From the NCBI GenBank assembly GCA_024644235.1, contig JAHELJ010000011.1, positions 52,377 to 116,376 of the forward strand: a DNA stretch of 64,000 bases, in the 5' to 3' direction. Origin of the DNA: Lewinellaceae bacterium. GTDB lineage: Bacteria; Bacteroidota; Bacteroidia; Chitinophagales; Saprospiraceae. The translations under genes were made by a program, and so were the position numbers. Under the pieces are notes generated by a model, which was not told the origin of the DNA, ran no database searches, and saw only the letters and a program-made list of their open reading frames with translations. This document shows, one piece after another, positions 1 through 8,349 of the stretch; positions within the stretch are counted from its first letter, which is position 1, and each line of letters begins with the position of its first letter.

Positions 1-168
1 GACCGAGCAAGTGAATTAAAGGACATACTAACAGCGGAAAATATTCCGTTTATCGTGCTAGGGACAGTGACAGAGGGACCAATTCGAGTGAATATGCTCG
101 ATTTTGGAGATATTTGCGACTGGAAAACGGAGTACGACACTGCTCTGGAGAACTATTTAGAAAAATAA
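1..168 (+). CDS. purL: Phosphoribosylformylglycinamidine synthase, C-terminal tail (partial)
   Basis: Open reading frame entering from the left edge in frame 1 and ending at TAA 166-168; only the last 55 residues are visible. The tail has the pattern of the C-terminal ATP-grasp-like/AIR-synthase-related domain of PurL: a strand ending in LGTVTEG, a short turn, an FGDI segment, then a helix ending ALENYLEK. PurL makes FGAM from FGAR, ATP and glutamine in purine synthesis. The identification rests on this short tail only, so a different AIR-synthase-fold protein is possible. The next gene starts 9 bases downstream on the same strand, so the two may be cotranscribed. Confidence 0.5.
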   Translation, partial: DRASELKDILTAENIPFIVLGTVTEGPIRVNMLDFGDICDWKTEYDTALENYLEK

Positions 169-177
169 AGCCTATTT

Positions 178-1230
178 ATGAAAGCTATTACCCATGTTTT
201 AGCCGCTCTGATGCTGTTGGCGGTAGCCTGCAATTCCGTCCAACCAACTAAAGGAACACTGATCGAGGGAAAGATTGCAAATGCGCAGGATATGCAAGTA
301 TTTTTCGACCAGGTAATCATGAATAAAACACAGGTGGTAGCCAGAACTCCCATAGGTCCGGACGGTTCGTTTTCCATCGCTCTGGAAGAAGGCATTCAGC
401 CGGGGATCTACCGGGTACGGGTTGGCTCACAACGAGCTTTTATCTTCCTGGATGGAACGGAGAAGAAAGTTGAAATAAATTCAGATCTGGAGAACCTTGG
501 TCAATATAATTTTGAAATTAAAGGTGCCCCAGGCGCTGCCGAAATGGTAGCAAATATGGGTAAGATTCGCAGCAAGGAAATTAATGCCAGTGGCCTGGTA
601 CAGCTCGTGGCCGACACCGAAGATCCACTTGCTGCCATGCACTATGCTGTTGCTCTTCCCCCATCGGCATCTTCAATATCTACAATGAAGCAGGTGGCCA
701 ACCGGCTTCAGGCGAAATATCCTGATTCTGAGTATACCCAACTTTACTCTACCGAAGTCACCAATCTAGAGAAGCAGATCGCCCGGATGCAGGCTCAGGA
801 GAAGATTAAGGTGGGTGAACCTGCTCCAGACATTGCCTTGCCAAATCCGGATGGACAAGTGATGAAATTATCTGATTTGAAGGGACAGGTGGTATTGCTG
901 GACTTTTGGGCAAGTTGGTGTGGTCCCTGCAGGAGAGCAAATCCTCATGTGGTCAAAACCTACAACAAATACAAGGATCAAGGCTTCACTGTATTCAGTG
1001 TTTCCCTGGATCGGCCCGGTCAAGCTGCCCGATGGGTGCAGGCAATCCAGCAGGACAAGCTGGCATGGCCTTACCATGTGAGTGATCTCAAATATTGGAG
1101 CTCGGCACCAGCAGCAACTTATGGTGTACGCGGTATACCCAAGACATTCCTGATTGATAAGAATGGGGTGATCGCCTCTACGACCGTGAATCCATATCAG
1201 CTAGATGCCGAAATCGAAAAACTTCTCTAG
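178..1230 (+). CDS. TlpA-type thiol-disulfide lipoprotein with DUF4369-like N-terminus
   Basis: 350 aa. The N-terminus is a lipoprotein signal with lipobox LAVAC (Cys18), so the protein should be membrane anchored and extracytoplasmic. Residues about 25-125 form a beta-rich domain of the DUF4369 type that precedes thioredoxin domains in many Bacteroidota. A helical linker follows. From about residue 213 there is an AhpC/TSA-TlpA thioredoxin fold with the redox motif WCGPC (Cys248, Cys251) and the cis-Pro loop GIPKTFLID near the C-terminus. Likely role: periplasmic thiol reductase, for example in cytochrome or cell-envelope thiol maintenance; the substrate cannot be read from sequence. It follows the purL tail closely and its stop overlaps the convergent methyltransferase gene by 3 bases. 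Confidence 0.85.
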   Translation: MKAITHVLAALMLLAVACNSVQPTKGTLIEGKIANAQDMQVFFDQVIMNKTQVVARTPIGPDGSFSIALEEGIQPGIYRVRVGSQRAFIFLDGTEKKVEINSDLENLGQYNFEIKGAPGAAEMVANMGKIRSKEINASGLVQLVADTEDPLAAMHYAVALPPSASSISTMKQVANRLQAKYPDSEYTQLYSTEVTNLEKQIARMQAQEKIKVGEPAPDIALPNPDGQVMKLSDLKGQVVLLDFWASWCGPCRRANPHVVKTYNKYKDQGFTVFSVSLDRPGQAARWVQAIQQDKLAWPYHVSDLKYWSSAPAATYGVRGIPKTFLIDKNGVIASTTVNPYQLDAEIEKLL

Positions 1231-1994
1231 GAAGTTCTCAAGGTAATCATGGCAAGAAGGGCACTTGTGGCACTTGCTGCATTTAGCGAATCAATCTTTC
1301 GTTTGGTAAGCTTTGGTAATGCAATGGCGCGGGGATGAAAATCTTCGAAATCGTTACTTATTCCACTACTTTCGTGACCGATAACCAGGATACCAGGTTG
1401 TTCAAATTTGGTCTGACGGACATCCGTACCAGTGAGCATAGCCAACCACCAGGTGTGGTCAGGATAGTGATCCCTTAGCTCATGGGCATGCATATAAGCA
1501 ATTGGCAATCTGCCGATACTTCCCATGCCAGCCTGAAGCGTCTTTGGATTGTAGATATCGACACTGCCCTTTCTTAGCACTACTCCAGCACAATCAAACC
1601 AATCAGCTGTACGAATGATAGTACCAACGTTGCCCGGATCCTGCAAACCGTCCAGATAAACAATCCAACCTTTCAAATTCAGAGGTAGGTCAGGAGGCAT
1701 CATTTGACATTCGGCGATGACTTGATTTGAATTTTGAAGAGAGGAAATCCTATCGAGCTCGGCTTCGGACACTCGAAATAACTCTATATGCTCGTTGTCG
1801 GGAATTACTGGACCTTTATCATACCATGAAGGCAACGCATATAGTGCTTTGATTTTCACCTTTTTATCATCCAGTAGTTCTTTCACCACTTTCTGGCCTT
1901 CGGCGAGGAAGCAGCCATACTTTAGCCGATACTTTTTTAGTTTTAATGATTGTAAATACTTAAGCCGGTTCTTCGATAGCTCCTTTTGCTCCAT
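1227..1994 (-). CDS. TrmH/SpoU family RNA 2'-O-methyltransferase
   Basis: 255 aa from the ATG at 1994. An upstream in-frame extension reaches 2204, but it runs through the oppositely oriented tamL start and has no family similarity, so MEQKEL is the start. An N-terminal SpoU substrate-binding region (KYGCFLAEGQKVVKELL) is followed by the SPOUT knot with its three motifs: LDGLQDPGNVGTIIRTADWF, IGHESSGIS and SLNAASATSAL. These bind S-adenosylmethionine in a trefoil knot, and the enzyme methylates a ribose 2'-OH in tRNA or rRNA; the target base is not predictable. It is divergent from tamL with about 40-60 bases between starts, so the promoters must overlap or lie inside coding sequence. Confidence 0.88.
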   Translation of the reverse strand: MEQKELSKNRLKYLQSLKLKKYRLKYGCFLAEGQKVVKELLDDKKVKIKALYALPSWYDKGPVIPDNEHIELFRVSEAELDRISSLQNSNQVIAECQMMPPDLPLNLKGWIVYLDGLQDPGNVGTIIRTADWFDCAGVVLRKGSVDIYNPKTLQAGMGSIGRLPIAYMHAHELRDHYPDHTWWLAMLTGTDVRQTKFEQPGILVIGHESSGISNDFEDFHPRAIALPKLTKRKIDSLNAASATSALLAMITLRTS

Positions 1995-2054
1995 TTTCCA
2001 AAATATCAATTTCCTCCAATAAGTCCGATTACTTTGATCACCCGTTGGATAGCA

Positions 2055-4355
2055 ATGTTTGTGACCCTGATCATGCTGGTTTCCTGCAATACACAAAAGT
2101 ACCTTTCCGAAGATGATCAGTTGTTGGACAAGACCAAAATCGTCATCCTTTCTGATCAAAGAAATTCGGAAAAGAATGCCCTCAAATATGAATTGAGAGC
2201 CCAATTACGTCAATTGCCCAACGACAAGGCATTCATTTTCTTCAAACCCAGACTCTGGTTTTACTATCGGCAGGAGGAAAAGAAAGATAGCACTGATTTT
2301 GACAAGTTCATTCAGCGCCGACTGGCCGAACCTCCCAGCATGTATGATGAAAACCAGACTCAGGAGACGGTGGAAAGTATGACAGAGCTATTGTTCAGGA
2401 AGGGATATCTCAATGCCAAGGTTTGGTACACCGATACCCTTGAAAGCAAAATGGTGTCCGTAACATATTTTGCCCAACCCAATCATCTCTATACTGTGCG
2501 CTCATTCGAATTGGTCTATCCCAATGATACCATTGAAGGGATCATAGCTCCAACCCTACCACAATCATACCTTCAACCCGGAGCACCGGTGTCGAATTCT
2601 TTACTTGGATTGGAAAAGCAGAGAATCACTGATCTTCTTCAGAATTCTGGTTATGCTAGCTTCACCTTTAGAAATTTCTCGGTATTGGAAGCCACTGATT
2701 CAACGGGTGGTACCGTGGATTTAAGATTACGCATTCTGACTGGTCAGGAAGGACGTCTGACCCCAAAGAGTATTTCTTCGATCACCGTCCGCAACCGCTT
2801 TGAAGGAAGGAGAACCAGCACCGACACAGTAACTATCCGCGACTCTATACGGTTTGTGGGATTTAATCAGCGTAACCGGGTAAAACCCAATGCCCTCCTC
2901 AAATACATCAAGTTGAGACCAGGCGATCTATATCAACGCGAAGCCTTGTACCAAACCAGAAATCAGTTGCAGCTTCCCGCTATTCGCTTTGCCGACATCC
3001 AAACAAGCCAACGTGACAGTCATCTGATTGATCTTAATATTGACCTGGTTCCTGCCAAGCGAATTGAGACAGAGTATGAATTTGAGGTAAGCCAAACGCA
3101 AGTGAGCAGTCAGTCCTTTCTAGGTATAGGAGGAAGTGTCAACCTGATCAATAACAATTTTCTCAGCGGATCAGAACGCCTTTCTAATGCCATTGATGTA
3201 AGCTTTGAAGTTGATCCCGATCAAGGCGGCATTTTCAATGCAGCTAACGTGAACTTCAACAATTCCCTGGAGTTTCCCCGTTTTGCCGATCCTTTCAACT
3301 TTTACAAACTCTTGAATAAGTGGAATATCCTCAAGAATGAAGACTTTGATAATCTGCGGAATAATGCGTCATCGATTCTAAATATCGGCTACGAATATGT
3401 GGAGTTGTTCCGATTCTTCAATTACAACTCTTTCACTGCTGAATACGGTTTCCGTGCCGTAAACAGTCAGCTCGGTCGCCGTACCCGTATCCAGATCACT
3501 CATCCCTCTTTCACATACTTTGACCCCAATCTGAAGGACGACTTTCTGGAGCTATATGATGAAAACACCTTTGCCTTCCGCTCCTTCTCTCCTCAGCTCT
3601 TTACCAGTTTCTTCTTCAACCGCCTAGTTTACTCTATCGAAAAACTGCAAGGTCCCCGTGGAATCAGTTCTGCTTTCATAAGTAGTTTTGAATTGTCTGG
3701 GGTAGAAATATATCTGATCAATGAGATCGCCAATGGACTCTCAAAACCATTCAGAATCGGCGATCTTACCTTTGCACAATTCGGCAAACTCGACCTCGAT
3801 GGTAGATTGTATCGACAAATCAATCCCGAACAATCTCTAGCTTTCAGGGCCAATGTCGGAGTGGCTTTGCCCTTTGGCAGTTCCGAGCTTGTACCCTATG
3901 TGAAACAGTTTTATCTGGGAGGTCCAATTAGTATCAGAGCCTGGAAGATACGTGAACTTGGCCCCGGTGCACATGTTGACACTACAGTGACCAGAGAAAA
4001 GAACCTTCCTTTCTTCCAGACCGGTGATATTAAATTGCTCCTTAATGTCGAATACAGATTCGATATTTTATGGAGATTGGAAGGAGCTATTTTTCTTGAT
4101 GCAGGCAACATTTGGACCTTGAAGAAAGACGATCGCGAAGGTGGCGTTTTCACCTCCCAGTTTCTGCGGCAAATTGCCATTGGCTCCGGTGCTGGATTTC
4201 GGTTTGATGCAGACTACTTCAAGGTAGTGATAGACCTGGGCCTTAAACTGCGAAATCCGTTTCCAGATGAAGAAGGCAGTTACCGGGCGCTCAAGGCCGG
4301 CGTTCCGGGAAGGGAATTGCTCAACCTGAATTTTGCGATCAACTATCCTTTTTAG
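2055..4355 (+). CDS. tamL: TamL-like BamA/TamA-family outer-membrane lipoprotein
   Basis: About 766 aa from ATG 2055. A TTG at 2034 would add seven residues (LITRWIA) and give a better-formed signal n-region. The start ATG 1986 overlaps the divergent gene and is unlikely. The mature N-terminus follows lipobox LVSC and begins CNTQKYLSEDDQLL, the usual start of Bacteroidota TamL. Next come POTRA-like repeats (about residues 60-330) and a C-terminal 16-strand barrel (Omp85, about 400-766) ending in the aromatic strand NFAINYPF. Role by family: insertion of proteins or lipids in the outer membrane, possibly with a TamB homologue encoded elsewhere. The 3' end overlaps the convergent nth gene by 17 bases. 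Confidence 0.85.
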   Translation: MFVTLIMLVSCNTQKYLSEDDQLLDKTKIVILSDQRNSEKNALKYELRAQLRQLPNDKAFIFFKPRLWFYYRQEEKKDSTDFDKFIQRRLAEPPSMYDENQTQETVESMTELLFRKGYLNAKVWYTDTLESKMVSVTYFAQPNHLYTVRSFELVYPNDTIEGIIAPTLPQSYLQPGAPVSNSLLGLEKQRITDLLQNSGYASFTFRNFSVLEATDSTGGTVDLRLRILTGQEGRLTPKSISSITVRNRFEGRRTSTDTVTIRDSIRFVGFNQRNRVKPNALLKYIKLRPGDLYQREALYQTRNQLQLPAIRFADIQTSQRDSHLIDLNIDLVPAKRIETEYEFEVSQTQVSSQSFLGIGGSVNLINNNFLSGSERLSNAIDVSFEVDPDQGGIFNAANVNFNNSLEFPRFADPFNFYKLLNKWNILKNEDFDNLRNNASSILNIGYEYVELFRFFNYNSFTAEYGFRAVNSQLGRRTRIQITHPSFTYFDPNLKDDFLELYDENTFAFRSFSPQLFTSFFFNRLVYSIEKLQGPRGISSAFISSFELSGVEIYLINEIANGLSKPFRIGDLTFAQFGKLDLDGRLYRQINPEQSLAFRANVGVALPFGSSELVPYVKQFYLGGPISIRAWKIRELGPGAHVDTTVTREKNLPFFQTGDIKLLLNVEYRFDILWRLEGAIFLDAGNIWTLKKDDREGGVFTSQFLRQIAIGSGAGFRFDADYFKVVIDLGLKLRNPFPDEEGSYRALKAGVPGRELLNLNFAINYPF

Positions 4356-4989
4356 AGGCAAACATGGATCGTCTTCCAAATTCGCGACAAATCGGGCATG
4401 CCCAAGGATCATGTCCTCGTGCAGGGCAAAAAGCTCTACCGAAATATATGATCTGAAGGTGCAGCTTGATCCACATTTCCTCTGGGAATAGTTTCTTTAA
4501 ATCTTTCTCGGTCTGTGCTACGTTCTTCCCTGTACTTAGTTTCCACCTCCAGGCTAACCGGTGAATGTGGGTGTCTACCGGGAAGGCAGGCTTCCCAAAT
4601 GCCTGGCACAAAACCACTGATGCAGTTTTGTGCCCTACTCCCGGAAGTCCTTCTAATTCACGCATGCTATCAGGCACTTTGCCATTGTACTTTTCGACAA
4701 GAATTTGAGAAAGGCCTGAAATCGCCTTTGATTTGGCCGGAGCCAAGCCGCAAGGTCGTATCACTTCCTCAATCTGTCTTACTGGCAGTTTGCTCATATC
4801 ATGAGGATTGTCAGCCAGTTGAAACAGGTCAGGGGTTGTCTTGTTCACTCTTTCATCGGTACACTGAGCAGATAGCAATACCGCAATCAGTAGTGTATAG
4901 GTATCCTTGTGTTGCAGTGGAATGGGAGGATCGGGAAAATGCTCATCCAGAATCCTGGCAATAGCCAGTGCTCTCTCCTTTTTCTTCAT
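4339..4989 (-). CDS. nth: Endonuclease III-like DNA glycosylase/AP lyase
   Basis: 216 aa. Helix-hairpin-helix LPGVGHKTASVV supplies the catalytic lysine (K of GHKTA) and VDTHIHRLAWR the catalytic aspartate, so base-excision activity on oxidised pyrimidines is expected. The C-terminal iron-sulfur loop is unusual: the family norm is Cys-x6-Cys-x2-Cys-x5-Cys, but here I see CPARGHDPWACPIC and no fourth cysteine, so the [4Fe-4S] ligand set is incomplete. The ATG overlaps the stop of the upstream luxC-like gene as ATGA (4986-4989), which indicates translational coupling. It is the last gene of a three-gene minus-strand operon (rluD-like, luxC-like, nth) and runs convergently into tamL with a 17-base overlap. 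Confidence 0.9.
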   Translation of the reverse strand: MKKKERALAIARILDEHFPDPPIPLQHKDTYTLLIAVLLSAQCTDERVNKTTPDLFQLADNPHDMSKLPVRQIEEVIRPCGLAPAKSKAISGLSQILVEKYNGKVPDSMRELEGLPGVGHKTASVVLCQAFGKPAFPVDTHIHRLAWRWKLSTGKNVAQTEKDLKKLFPEEMWIKLHLQIIYFGRAFCPARGHDPWACPICREFGRRSMFASKKDS

Positions 4990-6011
4990 GTTTTATTCAG
5001 TTGAGAAAGGAATTGCATAGTATCTATTCCGTCAGCATAATCATCCAAAGATGGCTTTTGTGTCTCCCCAAACTTAATTGTGGGAAAGGGCCAGATTGGT
5101 TCTGATGCAACAATACATTGAATCTTGTTGAAGTGTTCCTGAAGTTGTCTTGTTAGTTCCTTTCCATTTAGGTAATAACTGTAGTGGAGGGTAGCAATTC
5201 GACTTGGGATGGCCTCATTTTCCAGCAATATTACGCAGGCATTCTTCATGTATTGTTCTCTGTTGATTACCAGTGTTGCGAAGTTGTATTCATAGTTATT
5301 TCCATACTTCGGATGAAGCATGATCTGTTGATAGTGGTCCAAAATTTTAAGTAGGGGTTCAAAATCATAACCCTCTGGCACATATACCTTGGAAATATTC
5401 CGGCAACCAAGTCCGAAAAAACTAAAGATATCCTTGCCAAGCGCTTTCAACTCTGCCGGGCTTTCCTCCCCTCCCAGAATTGCAACGCCATTGCGATTAC
5501 GTCTGATGATGTGTGGATACGATCCGAAATACTGGTGGAAATAGCGGGCTGAATGGTTACTGCCGGTTGCGATCACTGCATCAAAACCAGTCAACCTTTC
5601 CATGATCTGAATTCTTGAATCGAGGGACTTGTCGAAATCTATGAGTTTCTCGATAAGAAGCTTTGGCAGGACCATATCCTTAGCCGACAATTTGACCAAA
5701 GCAGAATGTCCGCTAACCAGAACACATAGCAAATCGTGGAATCCCACCACAGGCAAGTTACCTGCCATGATAAGCCCAATTTTCTTTGTGCTTTCCAAGG
5801 GGAGACTAGGATACTTTGAGAGCCAGGTCTCCAACTTTCCAGTATCCAGATATTCCTCACAAATTGCTTCCAGTGCCTGGTGACTGTTTTGGCTGGTAAA
5901 CCATGGATTCTCTGTTTGGGCCTTGATGATCGCCAATTCCAATTCTTGACTATCACTTTGTTCCAACCAGCTTTTTAGTTCACCCAATACGGAAATCGCT
6001 GGATATTTCAT
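4986..6011 (-). CDS. LuxC-like acyl-CoA reductase (aldehyde dehydrogenase fold)
   Basis: 341 aa, shorter than LuxC of luminous bacteria (about 480 aa) but typical of the Bacteroidota branch. The visible signatures are an N-terminal cofactor region with IGLIMAGNLPVVGFHD and VKLSAKD, and the nucleophile region FSFFGLGCRNISKVYVP, where Cys203 should form the acyl-thioester. Expected reaction: NAD(P)H-dependent reduction of an acyl-CoA or acyl-enzyme to the aldehyde; the physiological acyl donor is unknown. No other lux genes are present, so no role in luminescence is implied. It starts one base after the rluD-like stop and ends in an ATGA overlap with nth, so it belongs to a tight operon. Confidence 0.8.
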   Translation of the reverse strand: MKYPAISVLGELKSWLEQSDSQELELAIIKAQTENPWFTSQNSHQALEAICEEYLDTGKLETWLSKYPSLPLESTKKIGLIMAGNLPVVGFHDLLCVLVSGHSALVKLSAKDMVLPKLLIEKLIDFDKSLDSRIQIMERLTGFDAVIATGSNHSARYFHQYFGSYPHIIRRNRNGVAILGGEESPAELKALGKDIFSFFGLGCRNISKVYVPEGYDFEPLLKILDHYQQIMLHPKYGNNYEYNFATLVINREQYMKNACVILLENEAIPSRIATLHYSYYLNGKELTRQLQEHFNKIQCIVASEPIWPFPTIKFGETQKPSLDDYADGIDTMQFLSQLNKT

Positions 6012-6012
6012 T

Positions 6013-7077
6013 TTAGTGCTGTCTGGTATTCACGTAATTCCTCCATTTCTCCAGTAACATCTGGAACCCCTCGGGTAATTCTTGTTCAAATAACAGTTCC
6101 TCACCGGTTCCGGGGTGTTTAAAGCCTAATGTATTGGCATGGAGTGCTTGATGTGGATACATTTTAAAGCAGTTCTCCACAAACTGCCTGTACTTTTGAA
6201 AAATAGTACCTTTCAATATCCGGTCACCTCCATAGCGATAGTCATTGAAGAGTGGATGGCCAATGGCTTGCATATGCGCCCTGATCTGGTGAGTCCTTCC
6301 AGTTTCTAACGTACATTGCACCAAACTGACATAGTACAAAGGTTCAAGCACCTTAAAGTGGGTAACTGCTCTTCTACCCTGTTCCCCTTCGGGGAAGGTG
6401 GTTTGGATCAGGCGATTTTTGGGGTGTCTACCAATATGTAGATTGATCGTCCCCTCTTCGGGGTCAGGCTGACCCCACACCAGAGCTTGATAAGTCCTTT
6501 TAACCGAATGATGATAAAACTGCCTGGCCAGAGCACTCAATGTAAAATCATTCTTTGCTATTACCAGTAGGCCACTGGTATCCTTATCAATCCGGTGAAC
6601 CAAGCCTGGCCTGTCTTCAGGATTTCCCTTGAGTAGTGGAAGTTTACTTTGGTCAAGATGATGTATGAGTCCGTTCACCAAGGTACCGTTGCGATTACCC
6701 ACACCCGGGTGTACCACCAGACCGGGTTGTTTGTTAACCACAAGAAGATCTTCGTCTTCAAAGATAATATCCAGTGGGATAGGTTCGGCAGTAAGAGGTA
6801 CAGTTTCATGACGGGGAGTGACCACACTGATCTCGTCGAGCGGTCGCACCTTATAATTTGGTCTTACCTCCTTATTGTTGACAAGGATTGCTCCCGACCG
6901 TATTCCATTCTGAATCTTGTTCCGCGATACCTGATTGAGACGATCCAGCAAAAACTTATCCAGACGCACTGGTCCCTGGCCCCGATCCGCAGTTATGATT
7001 TGCTGGTCGACCAGATCCTCCTCCCCTTCATCATCCTCGATAGGTGGATACTCCAAATTGTTATCTTCAACATTCAA
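6013..7077 (-). CDS. rluD: RluA/RluD-family 23S rRNA pseudouridine synthase
   Basis: 354 aa. After an acidic N-terminal extension (about 30 residues) comes an S4 RNA-binding domain (VRLDKFLLDRL to about residue 95). The catalytic domain carries HRIDKDTSGLLV, where Asp164 is the nucleophile that attacks the uridine ribose. Later motifs (GRTHQIRAHMQAIGHPLFND) are also classic. Family role: isomerising uridines in helix 69 of 23S rRNA or related sites; assignment to RluD rather than another RluA member is by S4 domain and length. It heads the minus-strand operon with luxC-like and nth. Its start lies only 14 bases from the start of the divergent trans-sulfuration gene. Confidence 0.87.
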   Translation of the reverse strand: MNVEDNNLEYPPIEDDEGEEDLVDQQIITADRGQGPVRLDKFLLDRLNQVSRNKIQNGIRSGAILVNNKEVRPNYKVRPLDEISVVTPRHETVPLTAEPIPLDIIFEDEDLLVVNKQPGLVVHPGVGNRNGTLVNGLIHHLDQSKLPLLKGNPEDRPGLVHRIDKDTSGLLVIAKNDFTLSALARQFYHHSVKRTYQALVWGQPDPEEGTINLHIGRHPKNRLIQTTFPEGEQGRRAVTHFKVLEPLYYVSLVQCTLETGRTHQIRAHMQAIGHPLFNDYRYGGDRILKGTIFQKYRQFVENCFKMYPHQALHANTLGFKHPGTGEELLFEQELPEGFQMLLEKWRNYVNTRQH

Positions 7078-7091
7078 CTGACTGGAACCTT

Positions 7092-8291
7092 ATGACTCAA
7101 AAAATGGGATTTACCTCGACTTGCGTCCGCGAAATTAAAGAAAATCGAACGACGGATCCTCATATCCTTCCCTTGTACGCAACCTCATCTTTTGCATTCA
7201 CAGATATCGACCAAGGGATCAGAATATTTTCAGGTGAAGAACAAGGTCATGTATATGGCAGATATGGCAATCCCACAATCGAGACAGTAGCCAGTAAGAT
7301 CGCCAAGTTGGAAGGTCATGATGTCGAAGGTGCCGAACCGGGATGTATACTTTTTAGCTCCGGAATGTCTGCCATTCTCTCCCTGATTCTTGGCACCCTG
7401 AAATCGGGAGACAAGCTCCTGACCCAAGCCAATTTATATGGTGGCACTACCGAGCAGTTTCAGAAGATACTGGCTCCAAATGGAATAAAGCCCGTATTCA
7501 GTAATCTATCTGATCCGGAATCAATTGAGCTGCAACTTAAGTCAGATAGCTCCATTAAGATGATCTATGGTGAAAGTCCGGCCAATCCGACGCTGTCTTG
7601 CATCGATTTGAAAAATATCGGCTTGTTGGCAAAGAAGTACCAGGTAATCTCCGTGATTGACAATACTTTTGCAACTCCGTATTTGCAAAAACCTCTTCAA
7701 TATGACATCGACTTCATCATCCATTCCACTACGAAATACCTGAATGGTCATGGCAATTCCATTGCAGGGGCTCTGGTAGCTAAGGATGCTGAATTCCTTC
7801 AAGAAAGGATTTGGCCGGTGATGAAACTGGCCGGTACCAATGCCAATCCCTGGGACGCCTGGCTACTCCATAATGGACTGAAGACGCTCTCGCTGCGTAT
7901 GGACAGACACTGTCAAAATGCGCAAAAGCTGGCAGAAGCATTACAAGCAGAACAGTCAGTAGTAAAAGTCAACTACCCAGGCTTGGTAAATCATCCTGAT
8001 CACGCTTTGGCCAAAAAGCAAATGAGAGGATTCAGCGGAATGCTAAGCTTTGAGTTGTCTGGCGGACTTCAACACGGCCTCTCCTTCATGAGAAAGATCT
8101 CGTTTTGCAAGTTAGCTCCAACACTAGGAGACGTGGATACTCTTATCCTTCATCCGGCAAGCATGTCGCACTTGAATATCCCCAGGGATGTCCGCGAAGC
8201 ACAGGGGATCACTGACGGCCTCATCAGACTATCTGTCGGGATTGAGGATTTTGCTGACATTCATCAAGATTTGACACAGGCCCTCGCCTAA
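7092..8291 (+). CDS. Trans-sulfuration family PLP enzyme (cystathionine synthase/lyase type)
   Basis: 399 aa from ATG 7092 (MTQKMGF); the in-frame start at 7044 lies inside the divergent rluD-like gene. Cys/Met-metabolism PLP fold: YGRYGNPT (phosphate-binding Tyr55/Arg57), LFSSGMSAI, the cofactor-binding Asp in VIDNTFATPY, and Lys215 in HSTTKYLNGHG as the Schiff-base lysine. At the position where methionine gamma-lyases usually carry Cys (LYGC) this protein has Gly118 (LYGG), which argues against a classical methionine gamma-lyase. Cystathionine gamma-synthase, gamma-lyase or O-acetylhomoserine sulfhydrylase remain possible. A cystathionine beta-synthase lies at 35.2 kb, so a reverse trans-sulfuration pair is plausible (inference). 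Confidence 0.85.
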   Translation: MTQKMGFTSTCVREIKENRTTDPHILPLYATSSFAFTDIDQGIRIFSGEEQGHVYGRYGNPTIETVASKIAKLEGHDVEGAEPGCILFSSGMSAILSLILGTLKSGDKLLTQANLYGGTTEQFQKILAPNGIKPVFSNLSDPESIELQLKSDSSIKMIYGESPANPTLSCIDLKNIGLLAKKYQVISVIDNTFATPYLQKPLQYDIDFIIHSTTKYLNGHGNSIAGALVAKDAEFLQERIWPVMKLAGTNANPWDAWLLHNGLKTLSLRMDRHCQNAQKLAEALQAEQSVVKVNYPGLVNHPDHALAKKQMRGFSGMLSFELSGGLQHGLSFMRKISFCKLAPTLGDVDTLILHPASMSHLNIPRDVREAQGITDGLIRLSVGIEDFADIHQDLTQALA

Positions 8292-8297
8292 ATGGAA

Positions 8298-8327
8298 AGA
8301 GGCGATCCGGTCAACCAAATCGCCTCT
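8298..8327. terminator. Hairpin between convergent genes
   Basis: Perfect 9-bp inverted repeat AGAGGCGAT (8298-8306) / ATCGCCTCT (8319-8327) with a 12-base loop, placed 6 bases after the trans-sulfuration gene stop and 22 bases before the end of the minus-strand giant gene. The T-run is weak on both sides (CTTTCCATTT on the minus strand), so it is a plausible but imperfect bidirectional intrinsic terminator. Confidence 0.65.
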
Positions 8328-8349
8328 CCTATAATCTCACATTCAGATT

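Noticed and set aside
4986..6011. Bioluminescence locus suggested by LuxC
   Set aside because: No luxA, luxB, luxD or luxE nearby; LuxC-like reductases are common in non-luminous Bacteroidota.
7092..8291. Naming the trans-sulfuration enzyme methionine gamma-lyase
   Set aside because: The family-typical Cys after LYG is Gly118, so the specific call is not supported.
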